Assembly (NCBI GenBank): GCA_029449235.1
Contig: JANATG010000017.1
Location: 698,001-762,000, forward strand
DNA from: Linnemannia schmuckeri
Lineage: Eukaryota; Mortierellomycota; Mortierellomycetes; Mortierellales; Mortierellaceae
Length of the DNA: 64,000 nt
Reading direction: 5' to 3'
Part shown: in pieces, positions 36,976-50,166 of the stretch
How positions within the stretch are numbered: position 1 is the first letter of the stretch
Layout: each line of letters begins with the position of its first letter
Program-made: the position numbers and the translations under genes
The notes under the pieces: generated by a model
The model's database searches: none
Told to the model about the DNA's origin: nothing
What the model saw: only the letters and a program-made list of their open reading frames with translations

Positions 36976-38247
36976 TTAGAGAAGAACAAGAGTCGCGGCC
37001 AACAGCACCGCAAGGCTCGTTCCTGAACCCACTCGACCTGCATTCATGCATCGCTCAGTACCACCAGCACCATTGATCGCAGGCTCGCTGCCATCCTTCT
37101 TCAGCTCGTCCTTGCCATTAGCCTCACCATCATTCGCAGAGTCAACCTTTTGAGATAATCCCTTCCCAATTTCCACAGACAGGGCTTGATTCCCTTCACC
37201 AAAGTGTTCAGTGGCAGTCTTTTCTTCCTGGTCCTGCTGCTTTGCAAGATGGACGCTATGCTGAATTAAGTTCAAAACATCCGAATCGATAATGAAATGC
37301 AACAGGGGCGCTACGGGTGTGGATGCTGGCGAAGACGGCGAAGATGGCGAGGTTGACGGTGACGGCAGGGATGAATCCGAAGAGGCCTCTGGTTTAGAGA
37401 ATGGAGTGAGGCTTGCGGGACACTCTGACGGTGGCGAGGAAGGATCGTCTTCTGACTCCAGAGGGGCGGTGACATGGATGGTCTCTCGGTCCTCAAGAGG
37501 AAGTGGACATAAGGTACGGATTCCATCCTCAGTACAGTAATAGTAGGCGTCTCCAAAGGCTCGAAGGATGTAGTCACCCGGTGCCAGGTCTGCAGGAATC
37601 GACCACGTAATGTTCTTGGCGCGCACGTCTAAAAGAAATATTCATGTCAAGCAGCACATTAGTAAGACAAAATAATAAAAGATAAGTGTGAGGACTATTG
37701 CTTCTTCCTTGTTCTTACCATCCCATTCAGTGCGGGTAGAGTTGTCTAGGTTGCCGAAAACGATGTCCTGCTCTGCATCTAGGACTTGCAGTTGGACCCA
37801 TTGGAGCATCGCGAGGTCAGAATACTGAACCCGGAACCCCAAGTCCAAATCGCATCCTATCACACCCATCAGGGTCGAGTACAAAAATAATTGTTGTGCT
37901 AAGTTAAATATGTCTCCGAATCAGTTGAACACATGGTCCGCTTTTTGGTGACTGATGCGTGAGTAGTAGAGTAAGATGTGAGGGAGAGAGAGGGAGAGGG
38001 TGTTGCTATGCACTCACCAGCAATCGCATTGGTGTTTTCCTGGGGCATGGTCAGGTAGATTTTGTCTATATGTTGTGTTGTCAAAAAGTGAAATGATTGG
38101 ATATTACTAAAAGTAACAAAGGAAAAAGAATGACTGCATGAAAGAGGTTCACATATGTCCGCTTTAAATACCCGCATGAGCAAGAGTGGATAGGGTCAGA
38201 AGCCCTGCGACCAGGAACGCTGAAGCAGAGAAGAGCACTGACTTCAT
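36976..38247 (-). CDS. GPI-anchored, Kre9/KNH-like cell-surface protein
   Basis: Likely cell-wall or plasma-membrane surface protein of the Ser-Thr-rich GPI-anchored (Kre9_KNH, PF10342-like) family; exact role unknown. Exons are 38172-38247, 38018-38065, 37719-37856 and 36976-37628, giving 304 residues. Residues 1-24 are a clear signal peptide (MKSVLFSASAFLVAGLL). The next 110 residues fit the Ig-like KNH fold: DKIYLTMPQENTNAIAGC start, WVQLQVLDAEQDIVFGNL, and the typical closing ITWSIPADLAPGDYILRAF. Two Cys (CTEDGIRTLCP) may form a disulphide. A Pro/Ser/acidic linker follows. The C terminus ends with a hydrophobic stretch (SLAVLLAATLVLL) after small residues near NAG/GSG, as expected for GPI attachment. 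The family name rests on pattern memory. Confidence 0.8.
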
Positions 38248-38596
38248 ATTTGTCGAGAGAAAAGAAGTAGATATTTTTTTTGTATGCGCGTCGGGATAGT
38301 TATGGAGAGCGAGGTGATGATTAGAGTAAGATGATGAGGAGGGTGTCCAAGGATTCTGGTGGCTACTTTTTGGTTGTGTAAAAGTAAGACGGGTATTGCG
38401 GAGGAACGTGTCGATGGTTGTAAGACTTAGGTGATGTAGAAAAAAGAGAACAAATGTAGGAAGAAAGGAAAAAAAAAAAAGAAAGAGGGGAAGAAGGGGA
38501 TGGAGAAGAATTAAACAAGAAAATGACAAGGAGAAAGAGTGGCCAGCATGCCTAATTCCGGATGGTGTTTATCAGTGGCAATGTTGATAGGCAAAA

Positions 38597-38598
<2 letters not shown>

Positions 38599-38633
<35 letters not shown>
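38599..38633 (+). repeat. (AG)n microsatellite
   Basis: About seventeen uninterrupted AG units in non-coding DNA upstream of the GPI-anchored protein gene. Confidence 0.9.
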
Positions 38634-38635
<2 letters not shown>

Positions 38636-39178
38636 CTTGCGCCCATTTACTTTAACCCAGGTCATTCCGGTTACGCTCCAGGGGGAAACAGGACGGCGTC
38701 CAGGAAGAGTAACGACCCTTCTTTTTCTTCTTTTTCTTCTTTTTCTTCTTGTTCTCTTTCTCTTTAGGAACACGCACAGGTCCTTCTTCCTCTTTTAGGT
38801 GATGATCCTAAAACATAATTCATTCCAGATCTCAGAGTTCGAATAAGGCCCCAGTTACACTCTCTTTTCAGGTCCATCCTGGATCGTAAGAGATTTAGAC
38901 GCGTGCAATTACATGTTTAATCCCAAACCTGTTTGACAATCTTTTTTAGAATAAAAAAAGGAGGCACAATTATTTTCTCTCGACTCAGCTCAGCTCTTGC
39001 TGGATCTTCTCCCAGCTCCAGTATCCAGCACGGATACGACTCCTGCCTCCTGCTCACTAACTCAACGAACAAATCAACGTTCCGTCCTATACCAGCATGA
39101 AATCATACACAGCAACAACAAAAAGACTCACTACGCTTTTTTTATCTTCCGTCTCTCCCTTTTTTTTGCTTTTTTTCT

Positions 39179-39199
39179 TTATATCTTTATATCTTTATA

Positions 39200-39233
<34 letters not shown>
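39179..39233 (+). repeat. TTTATATC tandem repeat running into T32
   Basis: Three copies of an 8-base TTTATATC-type unit lead directly into thirty-two T (39202-39233), about 135 bases beyond the BLM10 stop codon. Confidence 0.85.
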
Positions 39234-39367
39234 CTTAAACAGCAACATAGCGCACAACTGACAACGACAGACACAAAGCGGCGGTTAGACTTGTTTTTGT
39301 TGCATATCTCTCTACTTTCTTTTCATTTCGTTTCGTTTCTAAACGCGCAATAAATAAATACAAACAT

Positions 39368-42300
39368 CTAGGCGTAGTAACTGGGGGATATCAACATATC
39401 ACTCAACACCTCCAACTGCTCAGGGTCAAAGTGCTTCTGATCCTCGTGCCAAGTGTCCTGATGGGTCCTCTTAAAGTCGCCAAACGTCTTCTTGACCGTC
39501 GTCGAGATTGGTGGAGGGTCCGAAAAGTACTTGGCTAGGAACACCATCGCCTCTGGCATCCATTGAGGGACATCGTATGGGAACGCCTCCAAAAGACACG
39601 ACAAACCCAATACTCCTGCATGTCGCTTGACGACCGCCTCCGAATATCCCTCCGGCAAAGCCTCCTTGGGTAACGATCGGTCACGTTTGTTGCGAGCTGG
39701 CAGTGGAGTCGACAACAACAGCTTCTTGAAGTGCGAGATCAATGTCTGTGTCGCCGCACGCTGTGAACATCGAACAATTCCCGACAAAGTCGATGCAGCC
39801 AATTGACGAACCTAGTTATATTGCAGCGAGCGAAAGAAAATAATAAAATAATAAGTTTGCCGTAAGTAAAAAGATTATTTTGCCATAACATATCGTTGAG
39901 TGGACACATGCAGCAAGAAAGAAAGGATGGATATGTTTGAAGAGGACTTACCTCAATCTGAGGGTCTAAGAGCATGCCAGAGACAGCATCCATGACTTTA
40001 ACCATCATTTGGACATCCATTGAGTACAAGTTGTTGTAAAAGAAGATCTGAACAACCGGGAGGACATTGTTTCGGACATGCCAGCTTGTCGATTCTTTCA
40101 GAATCTTGCAGAACATGTCGACCAATGTAGGCACCATCCCAGCTGGGTACACAAATCGTCCAAGTTGCAAGAGGGAGAGAGTTGCCAGCTGCTGTAAATC
40201 CTGGTCATCCGGAATATCCTGCATTTGGAAGATTTCTGGTACCAGGGGCAAGACCACGCCATACGTTGACAGAACTCGGAACCCTGTTAATGCCTGGTAC
40301 ACCCATGCCAGCACTATTTGGAAAAAAAAGATAAGACAGCGCTTTTAACATATAAAGCCTACTTCATCCCTAGATTCAAAACGAAATTAACACGTACAAA
40401 TGGAGCAATGAACCTCGAAAGATAAAAATTACCTGTCTTGCTAGCGTTGGTGTAGTCTGAGGCTCCTTGGACGGCAGGTGGCCGCTCAACTCGCCATTTC
40501 TCCAGGTTCTTGACCAGCTCTGCGACCTGGTGTGCTGATTTCTCGTCCATTTGCTCGATCATTGGACTGGACGCGCCTCCAAGTGCCTTTTGGTCCTTCA
40601 AGAAGGCATCAACACTCTTGTAGGAAGGGTGAGAAGCTAACTGGAAGAGTTCATTGATGACATGGCCCAAAATCTCACGGACCTGCTTGTAGGGATGAGT
40701 GGCGTGGTGAAGGCAGTCCTCTCTTAATGCAGGCGTCAGCAAGGAAACCCTCCAAGAGAAAGAAACCAGGGCAGCTCGGGTAAAGAACAGGTTCTTGGAC
40801 TCGGAGAAAGCAGCGGTCGAGTCCTTGTCCAGAGGCGTGTTGAAGATCAGAGTGATAAGAGGTAACACACGGCGTGGATCGCGGGAATGACAGCAGTACT
40901 TGACAAACCTCTCCCAGTACAACAGCGAGTCGGGCGTGCACTGCTGGAATGCCTTCTTCAGCAACGGCGTCAACACTGTCCACATGCGGTCCAGTCCAGA
41001 TTTCTTCCAGTGCTTGCTACCACGGATTAGTCCTCCCATCAATTCTGCCGCTGTCCGTTGAGAGTTTTTGTCGTCCGCCTTGGCGCACAATTTGGTCAGT
41101 GGAAGTACAATGACATCCAAGAACTTGTCCTCCCAAAGACCAAAGATCGATTTGTAAAGTCGGGCTTGCTCCGTGCTAAAGGAATCGTGTCGCTCTCCAC
41201 GGACTGGTTCCTGCGCTACGTACTCAATGTGCTTCTCCCAGAACAATTCTTGTCCAAAAAACTGCTCCAGGTAGTCAAAGGCCGGCCGAGACTCAGCGTC
41301 CACCTCAGGCATGACGAACGTCTCCGTTCGAGGCAGGTAAGCCTTGTAGGATCTTGGCCATGCCAACCATCCCGTTGAGGTTGAATCATCCATTAGACTA
41401 GGAGGAATAAACAAGTGTAAGAAAGTTAATGAATGCACGTTGCTGTCAACGATCAATTGTTGCTCAAACGCTCCTACAAGACAATGCATATCGGCGCTCA
41501 AGGGTTGCATACCTGGACTCGGGATGGTCATAGTTGATCTCTGTCACTGACGCTTTGAGATACTCCCATGTAAAGTCATCAGGAATAGTGTCGGGAAGAG
41601 TCACGATGCGCTTCAACGGGTTCGACGCTTTTCGAATGATCAAGCTGTAAGGATCTCCTTGTGCGTAGGTTCTAACCTTGATATTGACCATTGTGATGCT
41701 CAGACTCGAAAGAGCGATCCGACGAACAGTGGGCATCTCTGAGAGTAAACTCTTGGTCTCAAACTCAGCAATCTCACGACTGCATGGGATCTCCGGTCGC
41801 ATTAGAAGTTCCAAAAAGCTCATCGCCATAGTCTGGTATCGCCAATGAAGACTCTCGTCTTGAACCAACTCAGTCAGAGAGAGAACCAAGTTGTCGTAGG
41901 CCTTGATGTTGTTCAGTCGGCGGTTGTTAGTCTTGGATGAAGAGCGGCTGAGGGTGTCGGGATCGAACTGTAAGCTATGCAATTCAATGAACTGATGAAT
42001 GGTGTCTCCAAACTTGCTGCTGATTAACGTCTTGAAGGAAGCGTTCGTCAAGTTCATAATGTACTCCATGAAGCACTTCCTGACGAGTGTCTGAACACTG
42101 GGCTTGTCGGCGTGGTGGGCTGTGCAGAGCCGCAGGATGTACTCGGGTGCAAATCGCCAGTCGCGCAGGCAGGGAAGGGCGAATGCCTTGGCGTTGAGTA
42201 GATACAGAGCTCCCTTGATGCGCTCGAAATCAGTATTGGAGCTCTCTAGTGACTTTAGTAGAATAGGAAGAACCAGGTTCTTGGCGCCTTGGTAGCACTT

Positions 42301-45300
42301 TACCGCCTTGATGAGAGCGAGTTGTGATTTCCTAAAAGCGATGTCGATTTAAAAAAAGGTATTTTCGATGTCAATACAACTTCTGCCTTGGGAACGAAAT
42401 GAATAAGCGGCATAATGGAAACATAACTTACTTTCTAACGTCAGTATACTGACTCAGTGACAGTTCTGTCAGGTCCAACATGAGAGAGTCGTGCATCTCC
42501 GTCTTGGCACGTCCAAAAGAGTTGATCTTGAGTCGTAACAGCAGCTGGAGGGATGCTCGCCGGCAGCGCATGAACCGAGGATAGACCTTCTTCAGACCCG
42601 GAATTTTGTGCATGTCCTTGAGGAAATCGTGACCCTTCTTGCTGTTGTCAAAGGTGTTGCTGTCCACGCCATGGTCAGAGAGGAAGACACGAGCAGCCTA
42701 TGGAAAGAAAAGCGATGATGTTGATATGAATATTCTTGGCGACGTAAAAACAGGGCACAAATTGACGGGCTAGAATGAACAAATCTCTCACCTTGACGAC
42801 GATCTTGATGTTCACCACATCATCCTCACGCTTGGTTTGGAAGAATGTCATGAGCTCGTGAAGCAACTTTCCTGTCTCTGCGCGAATCTTCCGGACCTTA
42901 TTAGTGCGAGGGTCGCTCAAGTCCGTAAGACAATATCCTGACTCGATTCGCTTCAATGGTTGCACAGACGCCGCATCGTCGCTAGTCTTCGAGGCAGGAC
43001 TGTCTCCGTCGTCCTCAACCAGTGTCACCATGCTTGCAATAACAGCCTTGACCATCGTCAACGACTTGCAGATATCGATAGCTAACTGCTTGCCCTCCAA
43101 CATCGTCGAAGTCATCAGGTCTCGGAGGCGCTCCATTGCAGGGACGTGAAAAGTATCAATCAGCTCGATCGCGAAGTTGATCTCGTCCTGCGAAGGAACA
43201 TGCCAATTGATCGCCTCTGTTCCTGGTGTTCCCAGCGTACCCCAATGATTATGCGACTCTGACATGAATGCTAAGAAAATTGCACGTACGAAAGTATGCA
43301 AACAGCTGTCAGGAATCTTGTTCTCCGCACACTTCCCTGTTCACCAAAAATGACCTAATTTTCCTTACCAGGGTCATTCCATCGAGATGGCTCATGCGAC
43401 CGAAGGTCCATAGGTGCGATGACAAGTAGCCCACTCAAAGCAGAGCAAACAGCTTTGGCAGCCAATTTGTAACCTCGTCGATCCTGGCACTTTTCCGTCA
43501 TCAGCTTGATAAGACTGATTAATTCTGCTTTGTGACTCAACAGGTCACTACAGCCAATCAGGCGGTCAAGGAGTGTCTGGTAATAGTGCAGTGAGTCGTC
43601 CCTGTTCAAGTGCGAGTGTGTCAGAGACGGAACTGAACTTGCGCCATGTTCCAATTCAGACCGGATTTGCCTGTCGAGAGTCGGGAATAGCCGCGCCATA
43701 GCATTCTTGCTGTCAGCACCAGCCCAGCAGGAGATAAAGGTGCCCATGGCGTTTTCAGCATTAGAGAGAGGCGCCGATTCCACGAGGTCAATCACCAGCT
43801 TTGTCGTCATGTCGTACAGCTTGGGTGAAAGCTGCTGGAATAACGACTCGAAACAGTACTAGATATGAAATGAAACCATACAGAGTGTCAATCCTCATTT
43901 CAGGACAATGCAACAATATACCTTGGCTAAGAATAAGCCACAGGATCACTTACGGAGATGGTGGCGGTCACTGAACGCTCGACTTGATCCTTCTTTGCTC
44001 CTTGGCTGGTATCGGGATAGTTCTCAAACTATGTCAACATCGATAAGAAAATAGTGTCCATTAGTTGACGTTCCCTTATTCGCAGAGAAGGCTCATGTAT
44101 AATCAAGACAAGAAATCACGCTTCCTTACCATGAGAATTACGCGGCGCAAAAACTTCATTAGCCATTCCTCAAAATCGGCAGTAGAGGCCTTTCGACTAG
44201 AGTCTTCCAACTCCAAATCGACAGTATCTTCCGCGTCTAGCATATCGATATCGATACCTCCCCATTCGAATCCCGCGCTGCCCATCTCGGTCAAATCACG
44301 AATCGGTACGGTCGATACCATGGAGGTGACAAAGAGGAGCGTGTACCAAGTCTTGACCGGATCGTTCATATCGACTCCGGGGACTGTTAGGTGAAGAAGT
44401 GGTGCTAAATGCTTTCCTCCTTGTGGGTAGTGGTCGCGGTTAAGCATAGGGACCGCCAAGGCGCCAAGCGCAGAAATAACGCTCGTCGTTCGGTGACTCT
44501 CTGTCAATGACTCCAGCGACGGATAAGCCCTTTCGAGCACTCCAGGAATTATCAGGCTAGGCTCGATCCATGCCAGATAACGTAAGGTCTTTTGGTTGGT
44601 CGCTACTGCTCGTTGGTCCTTTGAGAACATCAGCTGATAGGTCACGCCCCTCACGGTCTCCACGAAACGTTTGTTCAGCTCTGTCGTCAGCCGATACTCC
44701 TGTGGTGTTTTGCACTTGGGCAGCTTCTCTATGGTTGTAAGGGAGAGAGAGAAAAAATGTGTAAATAAGGATGTGTAACAAGCAGCTTGTCGTCGCACCT
44801 GCAGGCCTTCAAAGAAAAGTTCCCGCACGTACCTTTATTCCACCTCTCGAGATAGTCGCGAGCCAAGGCTTCCAAGAACAGAGCGAGGACATATGACCAC
44901 TTCCCGTAGTTTGAAGGATGATAAAAAGACTCTGTTGCTTGGATCAGTTCGGCAAGGTGAGCCAAAGTCGACGACTCAGGAGACTCCTTTTCAGTGACCG
45001 GGTTGATGGTGTTGATAATGAACATGACAAACGTAATCATCCTCATCTATCATACAAGCGAAAATTGAAGCCGAGTTAGTACCAAGTATTGTCCTAGAAG
45101 GAAGAAAAAAAAACAGTGGCATCATCTTTATCGACAACGCTCTGCTATCGCTGGCTTACCCCACTGCGACTGATGGCACTGTGAGAGGTACCTCCTTGAG
45201 AATCGACGGCGTTCGAGCGCTGACCTTTACCAACAGGCAAGTTAAGCGCACTCAAACCAGCAGCGAACACGGTACGGATTTGAGACTGCGTGAACATATC

Positions 45301-46807
45301 TTTGACACCGATGTTGTCCACTGCCACCCGACCGACAAGCGCCAGGAAATTCCGATCAAACTCTGTCGACTGAACAACCATCGACCACAACCTGAAAACA
45401 GCTGGTAACCACTCGCGGGGATCCATGCCAGATTCGATGCTTGTTGGTAGAAAAGTGGCCAAGTACGACTGAGCCTTGAGCAGTTCTGGTAAATTGCTGG
45501 TGCTCATCTTTGGTAAGAACTCTTCCAAAATCTCCAGTGGCGCCTCTGCAGGGAATAATCTACCAGGCGTAAACGAGTTCGAGAAGAATTGTTAGACACG
45601 CCTATTATCCATTCTAATGCATGAAAGTAATTCTCAGTCCCGATGCATAAGAGACGGGCTGGATAAATATCCACAGGGTACGCTACCTTTGGGCATCCTC
45701 AGCGAGCCATACGATCTTAAGCATACGCTTTCTACGAGACAATATTCGCGAGTGGCAAGCGGAGCAAATTATGAAAAGTGAAAGAGAGAAGGAGAGTAGA
45801 GATTAATTGCAGCTTATTTAGATATTGTTCTTATGACAGCATTTGCTGGTATTTGAAAAGGGAGGTCGAGTTCATACGATTCCGAAAGTAATGCTCTTTG
45901 CCTGTTCTTGGGAAACAATGTCCTCTCGAGGATGTCGTAGAGAGGTCGCCAAGGTAGAATGAGGTCCTCGCGTCCGATCAGATCTTTTTTCCTATTAGAG
46001 GTGGGAAGGTGTCAATTAGTTGACAGCACATAGCGGTAGGTCTGTGTGTATATGTAGTATGTGTGGTAGGGTCAATTCTGGCGCATTTCCTGTGCACCGA
46101 GCATCAGTGATGGGTTTCCCCCCTTTTTTCATTCGTGGTTTCCTTGATCCTAGAGAGCAAAGAAAGAAAGGGAAGGTAGCCTTTTTCTTATCTTTTGGGT
46201 TGTTTCTATTGTGCTACATCGTCTACCACCCTTGCAGATTTGTAGATATCCACACACGCATCGCATTATTAAAGTTCCACAATATAAAAAAGTCTAAGAA
46301 CATCGTTTTAAATGTGTGAATAAGATGTTGCAAACACTTACTTAACCAAACGACGACATGTTAGTGCAAAGAACTCGACCATCGTGGCATCCATTCCAGG
46401 GGCAGTTGTCAGCTCCCAAAAGACCTTGGCAAGCGAAACTCGCGTCTGCTTCGGAAGCGCGTACTTCAAATCAAGATATCTAGCAAAATCGCACGATAAA
46501 ATTAAAATGAATATATGGCCCTTGTTAACGTGGTGCGAATTATGAAAAATCAATCGCGACGAGATATCAACTCGGGTGGCATATGTGCGTACTGATGTAG
46601 CTGTTTGCCCCAATATAGAGCACCCGGTGCATAGTCCTCGGACTTTAGACAGAGACCGAGATGGTGGATAATGTTGTTGAGCATTTCGCTTGCCTCCAGG
46701 GCAAGGTCGTTGGCGTACGGGAGGATGTTATGTAGAGCAAAGGAGAGGTCGCCCCACTGGGGGTCGGGTCGTTCGATGATGTTCATAGCGACAGTGTATG
46801 GTGGCAT
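39368..46807 (-). CDS. BLM10: Proteasome activator Blm10/PA200 (PSME4)
   Basis: Large HEAT-repeat solenoid that caps the 20S proteasome and promotes peptide and acetylated-histone or unfolded-protein degradation; also linked to proteasome assembly and DNA repair. Fifteen exons, all in phase: 46593-46807, 46342-46479, 45878-45991, 45687-45731, 45160-45559, 44833-45046, 44130-44728, 43954-44028, 43369-43858, 42792-43270, 42432-42697, 41513-42331, 40433-41397, 39952-40313, 39368-39811. The result is 1874 residues, close to human PSME4 (1843). Landmarks include LPWRPLYDILERTLFP, IESGMDPREWLPAVFRLW, VAVDNIGVKDM, ESFYHPSNYGKW, LIIPGVLERAYPSLESLTE and LLYWERFVKYC. It ends SPSYYA: the final YYA is the HbYX motif that inserts into 20S alpha-ring pockets. 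Start is the first in-frame ATG; MNIIER seven codons later is an alternative. Confidence 0.96.
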
Positions 46808-47312
46808 GATACCGAGAAGGTAAGCTCTATAATATTTCTTTTTTTTTTTCTTTTTCTTTCTTTTTTTTCTCTTTTGGACTTGCTGGGCTCTTGTGCGCGG
46901 GGGGAGGGGGTAGAGGAGGAGGAGGACGCCAAGTGGAGCACTGAGTGGAAGTTCAAGGGGATGGGGGGAAAGAAGAATGGAGTACAGAGAGAGGATAGAG
47001 AGGCAATGAGCCAGGTAAAGGAGACAATGAAGAATGAGAAAAAAAAAGAAAGAAAAGAAAAACGAAGAATAGAAGAGGACGGCGAAGTTCGGCGAAGGCC
47101 ACGAAACAAGAAGAGGAAAGAGGGAATATTGAAGTGCGTGGCCACGCCTTGCGCAATTTTGGTGCAGGAGGACTACAGTAGCTTCACTTGCACTAACGGA
47201 AAGGTGACGTCGACTCCACATTTTTCGAATCGTCCTGCAAGCCAACCAACCAGCCCCACAGAACTCAATTCAATCGACCTTTTTTTTTTTTTACTCAACA
47301 CATCGACAGACA
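46808..47312. promoter_or_regulatory. Shared upstream region of BLM10 and eIF4A-III gene
   Basis: A 505-base spacer between divergent starts. On the plus strand it is purine-rich from about 46900 to 47130 (CT-rich leader for BLM10), and a T-run at about 47279-47292 lies just before the helicase start. No proteasome element (PACE, GGTGGCAAA) was spotted, although the search was by eye. Confidence 0.45.
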
Positions 47313-48974
47313 ATGGCCGGCATCAACAGGAAGCATGACGACAAGCTCGTTTTCGAGACCAGCGAGGACGTGAAAGGTACCGTCCCTCGCTCTTTCTTCT
47401 CTATCCTCTACACATTCACCGTCGGAATCAGTGAACTTGTGGCAAGAGGAATGTCGATCTACTCACCAAGCCCACAAATATGATGCTAACCCTGCCTATT
47501 TTATTATTGTTTTTATTCTTATCGCCTTTGTCAAAAAGTTGTCCCCACCTTTGACTCCTTGGGATTGAAAGACGATCTGCTCCGTGGTGTCTATGCCTAC
47601 AGTAAGCATTGTTATCTCTGTTCTCGCTCTCTTTCCCGTGAAAAACAAAGAAAAATTAGCTGCCAATTCAATTCCTAACACACAACCCGTTGTTTGATAG
47701 ACTTTGAAAGACCCTCGGCCATTCAGCAGCGTGCTATCAACCCCATTGTCAAAGGAAGAGATGTGATCGCCCAGGCTCAGTCGGGAACAGGAAAGACAGC
47801 AACTTTCTCCATCTCGATCCTCCAGTCGATCGATACTTCGATCCGTGAGACCCAGGCCTTGGTCCTCGCCCCAACTCGTGAATTGGCTATTCAGATCCAG
47901 AGCGTCATCCTTGCATTGGGAGATTACATGAACGTTCAGTGCCACGCCTGCATTGGAGGAACTAGCATTGGAGAGGATATTCGTCAGTTGGACAACGGCC
48001 AGCATGTCGTCGTCGGCACACCGGGAAGAGTCTTTGATATGATCCGTCGCCGCAACCTCAGGACACGCAACATCAAGATGATGGTTCTGGACGAGGCTGA
48101 TGAGCTGTTGAACCAGGGATTCAAGGATCAGATCTACGACGTCTACAGATACCTGCCTCCATCAACCCAGGTTGTCATTCTCTCCGCCACCTTGCCTCAC
48201 GACGTCTTGGAGATGACCTCAAAATTCATGACCGACCCTATCCGCATCCTGGTCAAGCGCGACGAATTGACACTCGAAGGCATCAAGCAGTTCTTTGTCG
48301 CTGTAGAGAAGGAAGACTGGAAGTTCGATACACTCTGCGATCTGTACGACACCCTGACCATCACACAGGCCGTTATTTTCTGTAACACTCGCAGAAAGGT
48401 CGACTGGTTGACCACCAAGATGAGGGAGGCTAACTTTACAGTGTCATCCATGCACGGAGAGATGCCCCAGAAGGAGCGTGACGCCATCATGCAGGAGTTC
48501 AGACAAGGAGCCAGGTACACACTTGCACAGACCCGCACTCCATCATTGCTGTTGCCATGTGAGATCTCCCGATATGCGATTTGAGTTGGTACTAACGGTC
48601 ATTCACTTTCTATTTGAATAGCCGTGTCTTGATTACTACGGATGTGTGGGCTCGTGGTATCGATGTTCAGCAAGTGTCATTGGTCGTCAACTACGATCTC
48701 CCAAGCAATCGTGAAAACTATATCCATCGGTAATGCCACACCTTTTTTTTAGCTTTTCTTTTTTGCTATCGTAAAATTTGTTTGTGCCTCATGTGCTAAC
48801 AACGTATGTGTCTGATACTGCTTCTCTAGTATCGGTCGTTCTGGACGTTTTGGTCGCAAGGGCGTTGCAATCAACTTTGTTACTCAGGACGATATCAAGA
48901 TCTTGCGCGACATTGAGCAGTACTACGCAACACAGATTGACGAGATGCCCATGAACGTAACGGATCTGATCTAA
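47313..48974 (+). CDS. FAL1: eIF4A-III/Fal1 DEAD-box RNA helicase
   Basis: ATP-dependent RNA helicase; in animals the anchor of the exon junction complex, in yeast Fal1 acts in 18S rRNA maturation. Exons are 47313-47376, 47539-47601, 47701-48514, 48622-48729 and 48830-48974, giving 397 residues. Motifs in order: Q motif FERPSAIQQ, Walker A AQSGTGKT, APTRELAIQIQ, GTPGRVFDM, VLDEADELL, LSATLP, the C-terminal VIFCNTRRKVDWL, TTDVWARGIDVQQV and HRIGRSGRFGRKG, ending MPMNVTDLI. The ARGIDVQQV and MNVTDLI motifs are shared with eIF4A-III. The intron-rich genome makes an exon junction role plausible, but that is inference. Convergent with SEM1, 200 bases apart. Confidence 0.97.
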
Positions 48975-49174
48975 ATCAAGGAGGGTCAACCATGCGAGAG
49001 TGGGCCAATTCGCCCACCAGGTAGACACTAGGCTAGGCATGTAATACATTGTAAACAACATACAAGAACACATCGGTGGTGTTGAGAAGAGAAGGTTATT
49101 GTTATTGGCGTTTTTATTGGAGATTCGTCCTGTTAATGTCCATCCTGAAGAGCTTCGTCCTTGCTACTTCCAGC

Positions 49175-49918
49175 TCATGCCTTCATCGCGCTTGACTTTT
49201 GAAGCTCTGCCCTATTTACATGATGAAAAAGATGTGAAAAGTGTCAGCTCCTTGTTTTTCCTGCGCTAGCCTGCAAACTTTTCACTTTCAATCAACCAGG
49301 ATAGGAAAGCATGTTTACTGCAAGTAAAGTCCATGGACGAACCTGAGCTGCTGCGAGAAGTCATCCTCGACGTCGTCGTCATCCCAGTTATCGTCCCATT
49401 GATGTGCGTCCTTCTCCTCCTCAGCCTCATTCCAGTCTATGTGCGAGATATATGGGATGGGAGGAGTGCGTTAGTTGGTTGATTCTAAAGGAAACGCGTC
49501 GTCAGATCCTGTGAGTAATCGATTTCTTCTTTTCTGTCCCTGTTTGAGGCGAGCGCTGTGTATTGGTGTTGGTGGTATGTGTCGAAGGGGAAGGGCCACA
49601 CTTCAACTGTGAATTCTGTGTGTATAGGACGACGGACAAGTTATTCCTCTGCTCGGGTTGCCCTGCTTAACGTCCTTGACTACGTCCAGTTCCTTTTCCC
49701 TTGCTCCTTGTTCCATGTTCGCTGTCGTTTGTATGTTCTGGTGTGTGAAAGACAAAAGGAAGCTTGTTGGTTGTTCTCGGCAATGTTTCTTGTCGTAGTC
49801 CTTGTGAGTGCGTTGTACCTTGGGCGGCAAACTCTTCAAACTCGTCGTCCTCCTCGAGTCCGTTAAGCTGGGGGACTTGTGCCTCTGGCTTGGCCTGTTC
49901 CTGTGGTTTCGATGACAT
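49175..49918 (-). CDS. SEM1: SEM1/DSS1, 26S proteasome lid subunit
   Basis: Very small acidic protein of the 19S lid, also part of TREX-2 (mRNA export) and, where present, BRCA2 complexes. Exons are 49819-49918, 49343-49436 and 49175-49211, giving 76 residues. The sequence has the two acidic-aromatic clusters typical of Sem1: LEEDDEFEEFAAQDWNEA and HQWDDNWDDDDVEDDFS, then the amphipathic QQLRAELQKS helix. The family size is 70-90 residues. It is easy to miss because each exon is below 100 bases. It diverges from the ATRIP-like gene across 248 bases. Confidence 0.95.
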
Positions 49919-50166
49919 GGTATATGTTGTGTGCTGATGTGTTGTTGGTGAATGGAGAGTGATGCCAACGAGTGGTGAGTGGTGTTGAAGAATGGGCACG
50001 ACGTGTCCTTAAACGTAATTGAAGCGATCTCAATCGCATGTGCTGCCAAGAATGGTGGCAAAAAATCAACCCTAACATTCCACATTTTTCCTCCAACAAA
50101 TAGCGAAACGCGCTCTTCACCTCCGCTGCTGCCTTCAACTCTCAATGTGAACTTCCCCTCGTAGCC
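49919..50166. promoter_or_regulatory. Short shared upstream region of SEM1 and ATRIP-like gene
   Basis: Only 248 bases separate the two divergent start codons, so a single bidirectional promoter or overlapping promoters are likely. No TATA box or named element was identified by eye. Confidence 0.5.

Larger units (their letters stand above)
38248..39367. other. Spacer with AG and T repeats
   Basis: About 1.1 kb between the GPI protein start and the BLM10 stop. It carries an (AG)n run at 38599-38633, TTCTTTTTC repeats at about 38720-38765, and TTTATATC repeats running into a T32 tract at 39179-39233. No gene was recognised. Confidence 0.6.

Noticed and set aside
46874..47338. Lys/Glu-rich plus-strand frame before the eIF4A-III gene
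   Set aside because: Composition is that of the purine-rich strand of the BLM10 leader; it overlaps the helicase start in another frame and has no family features.
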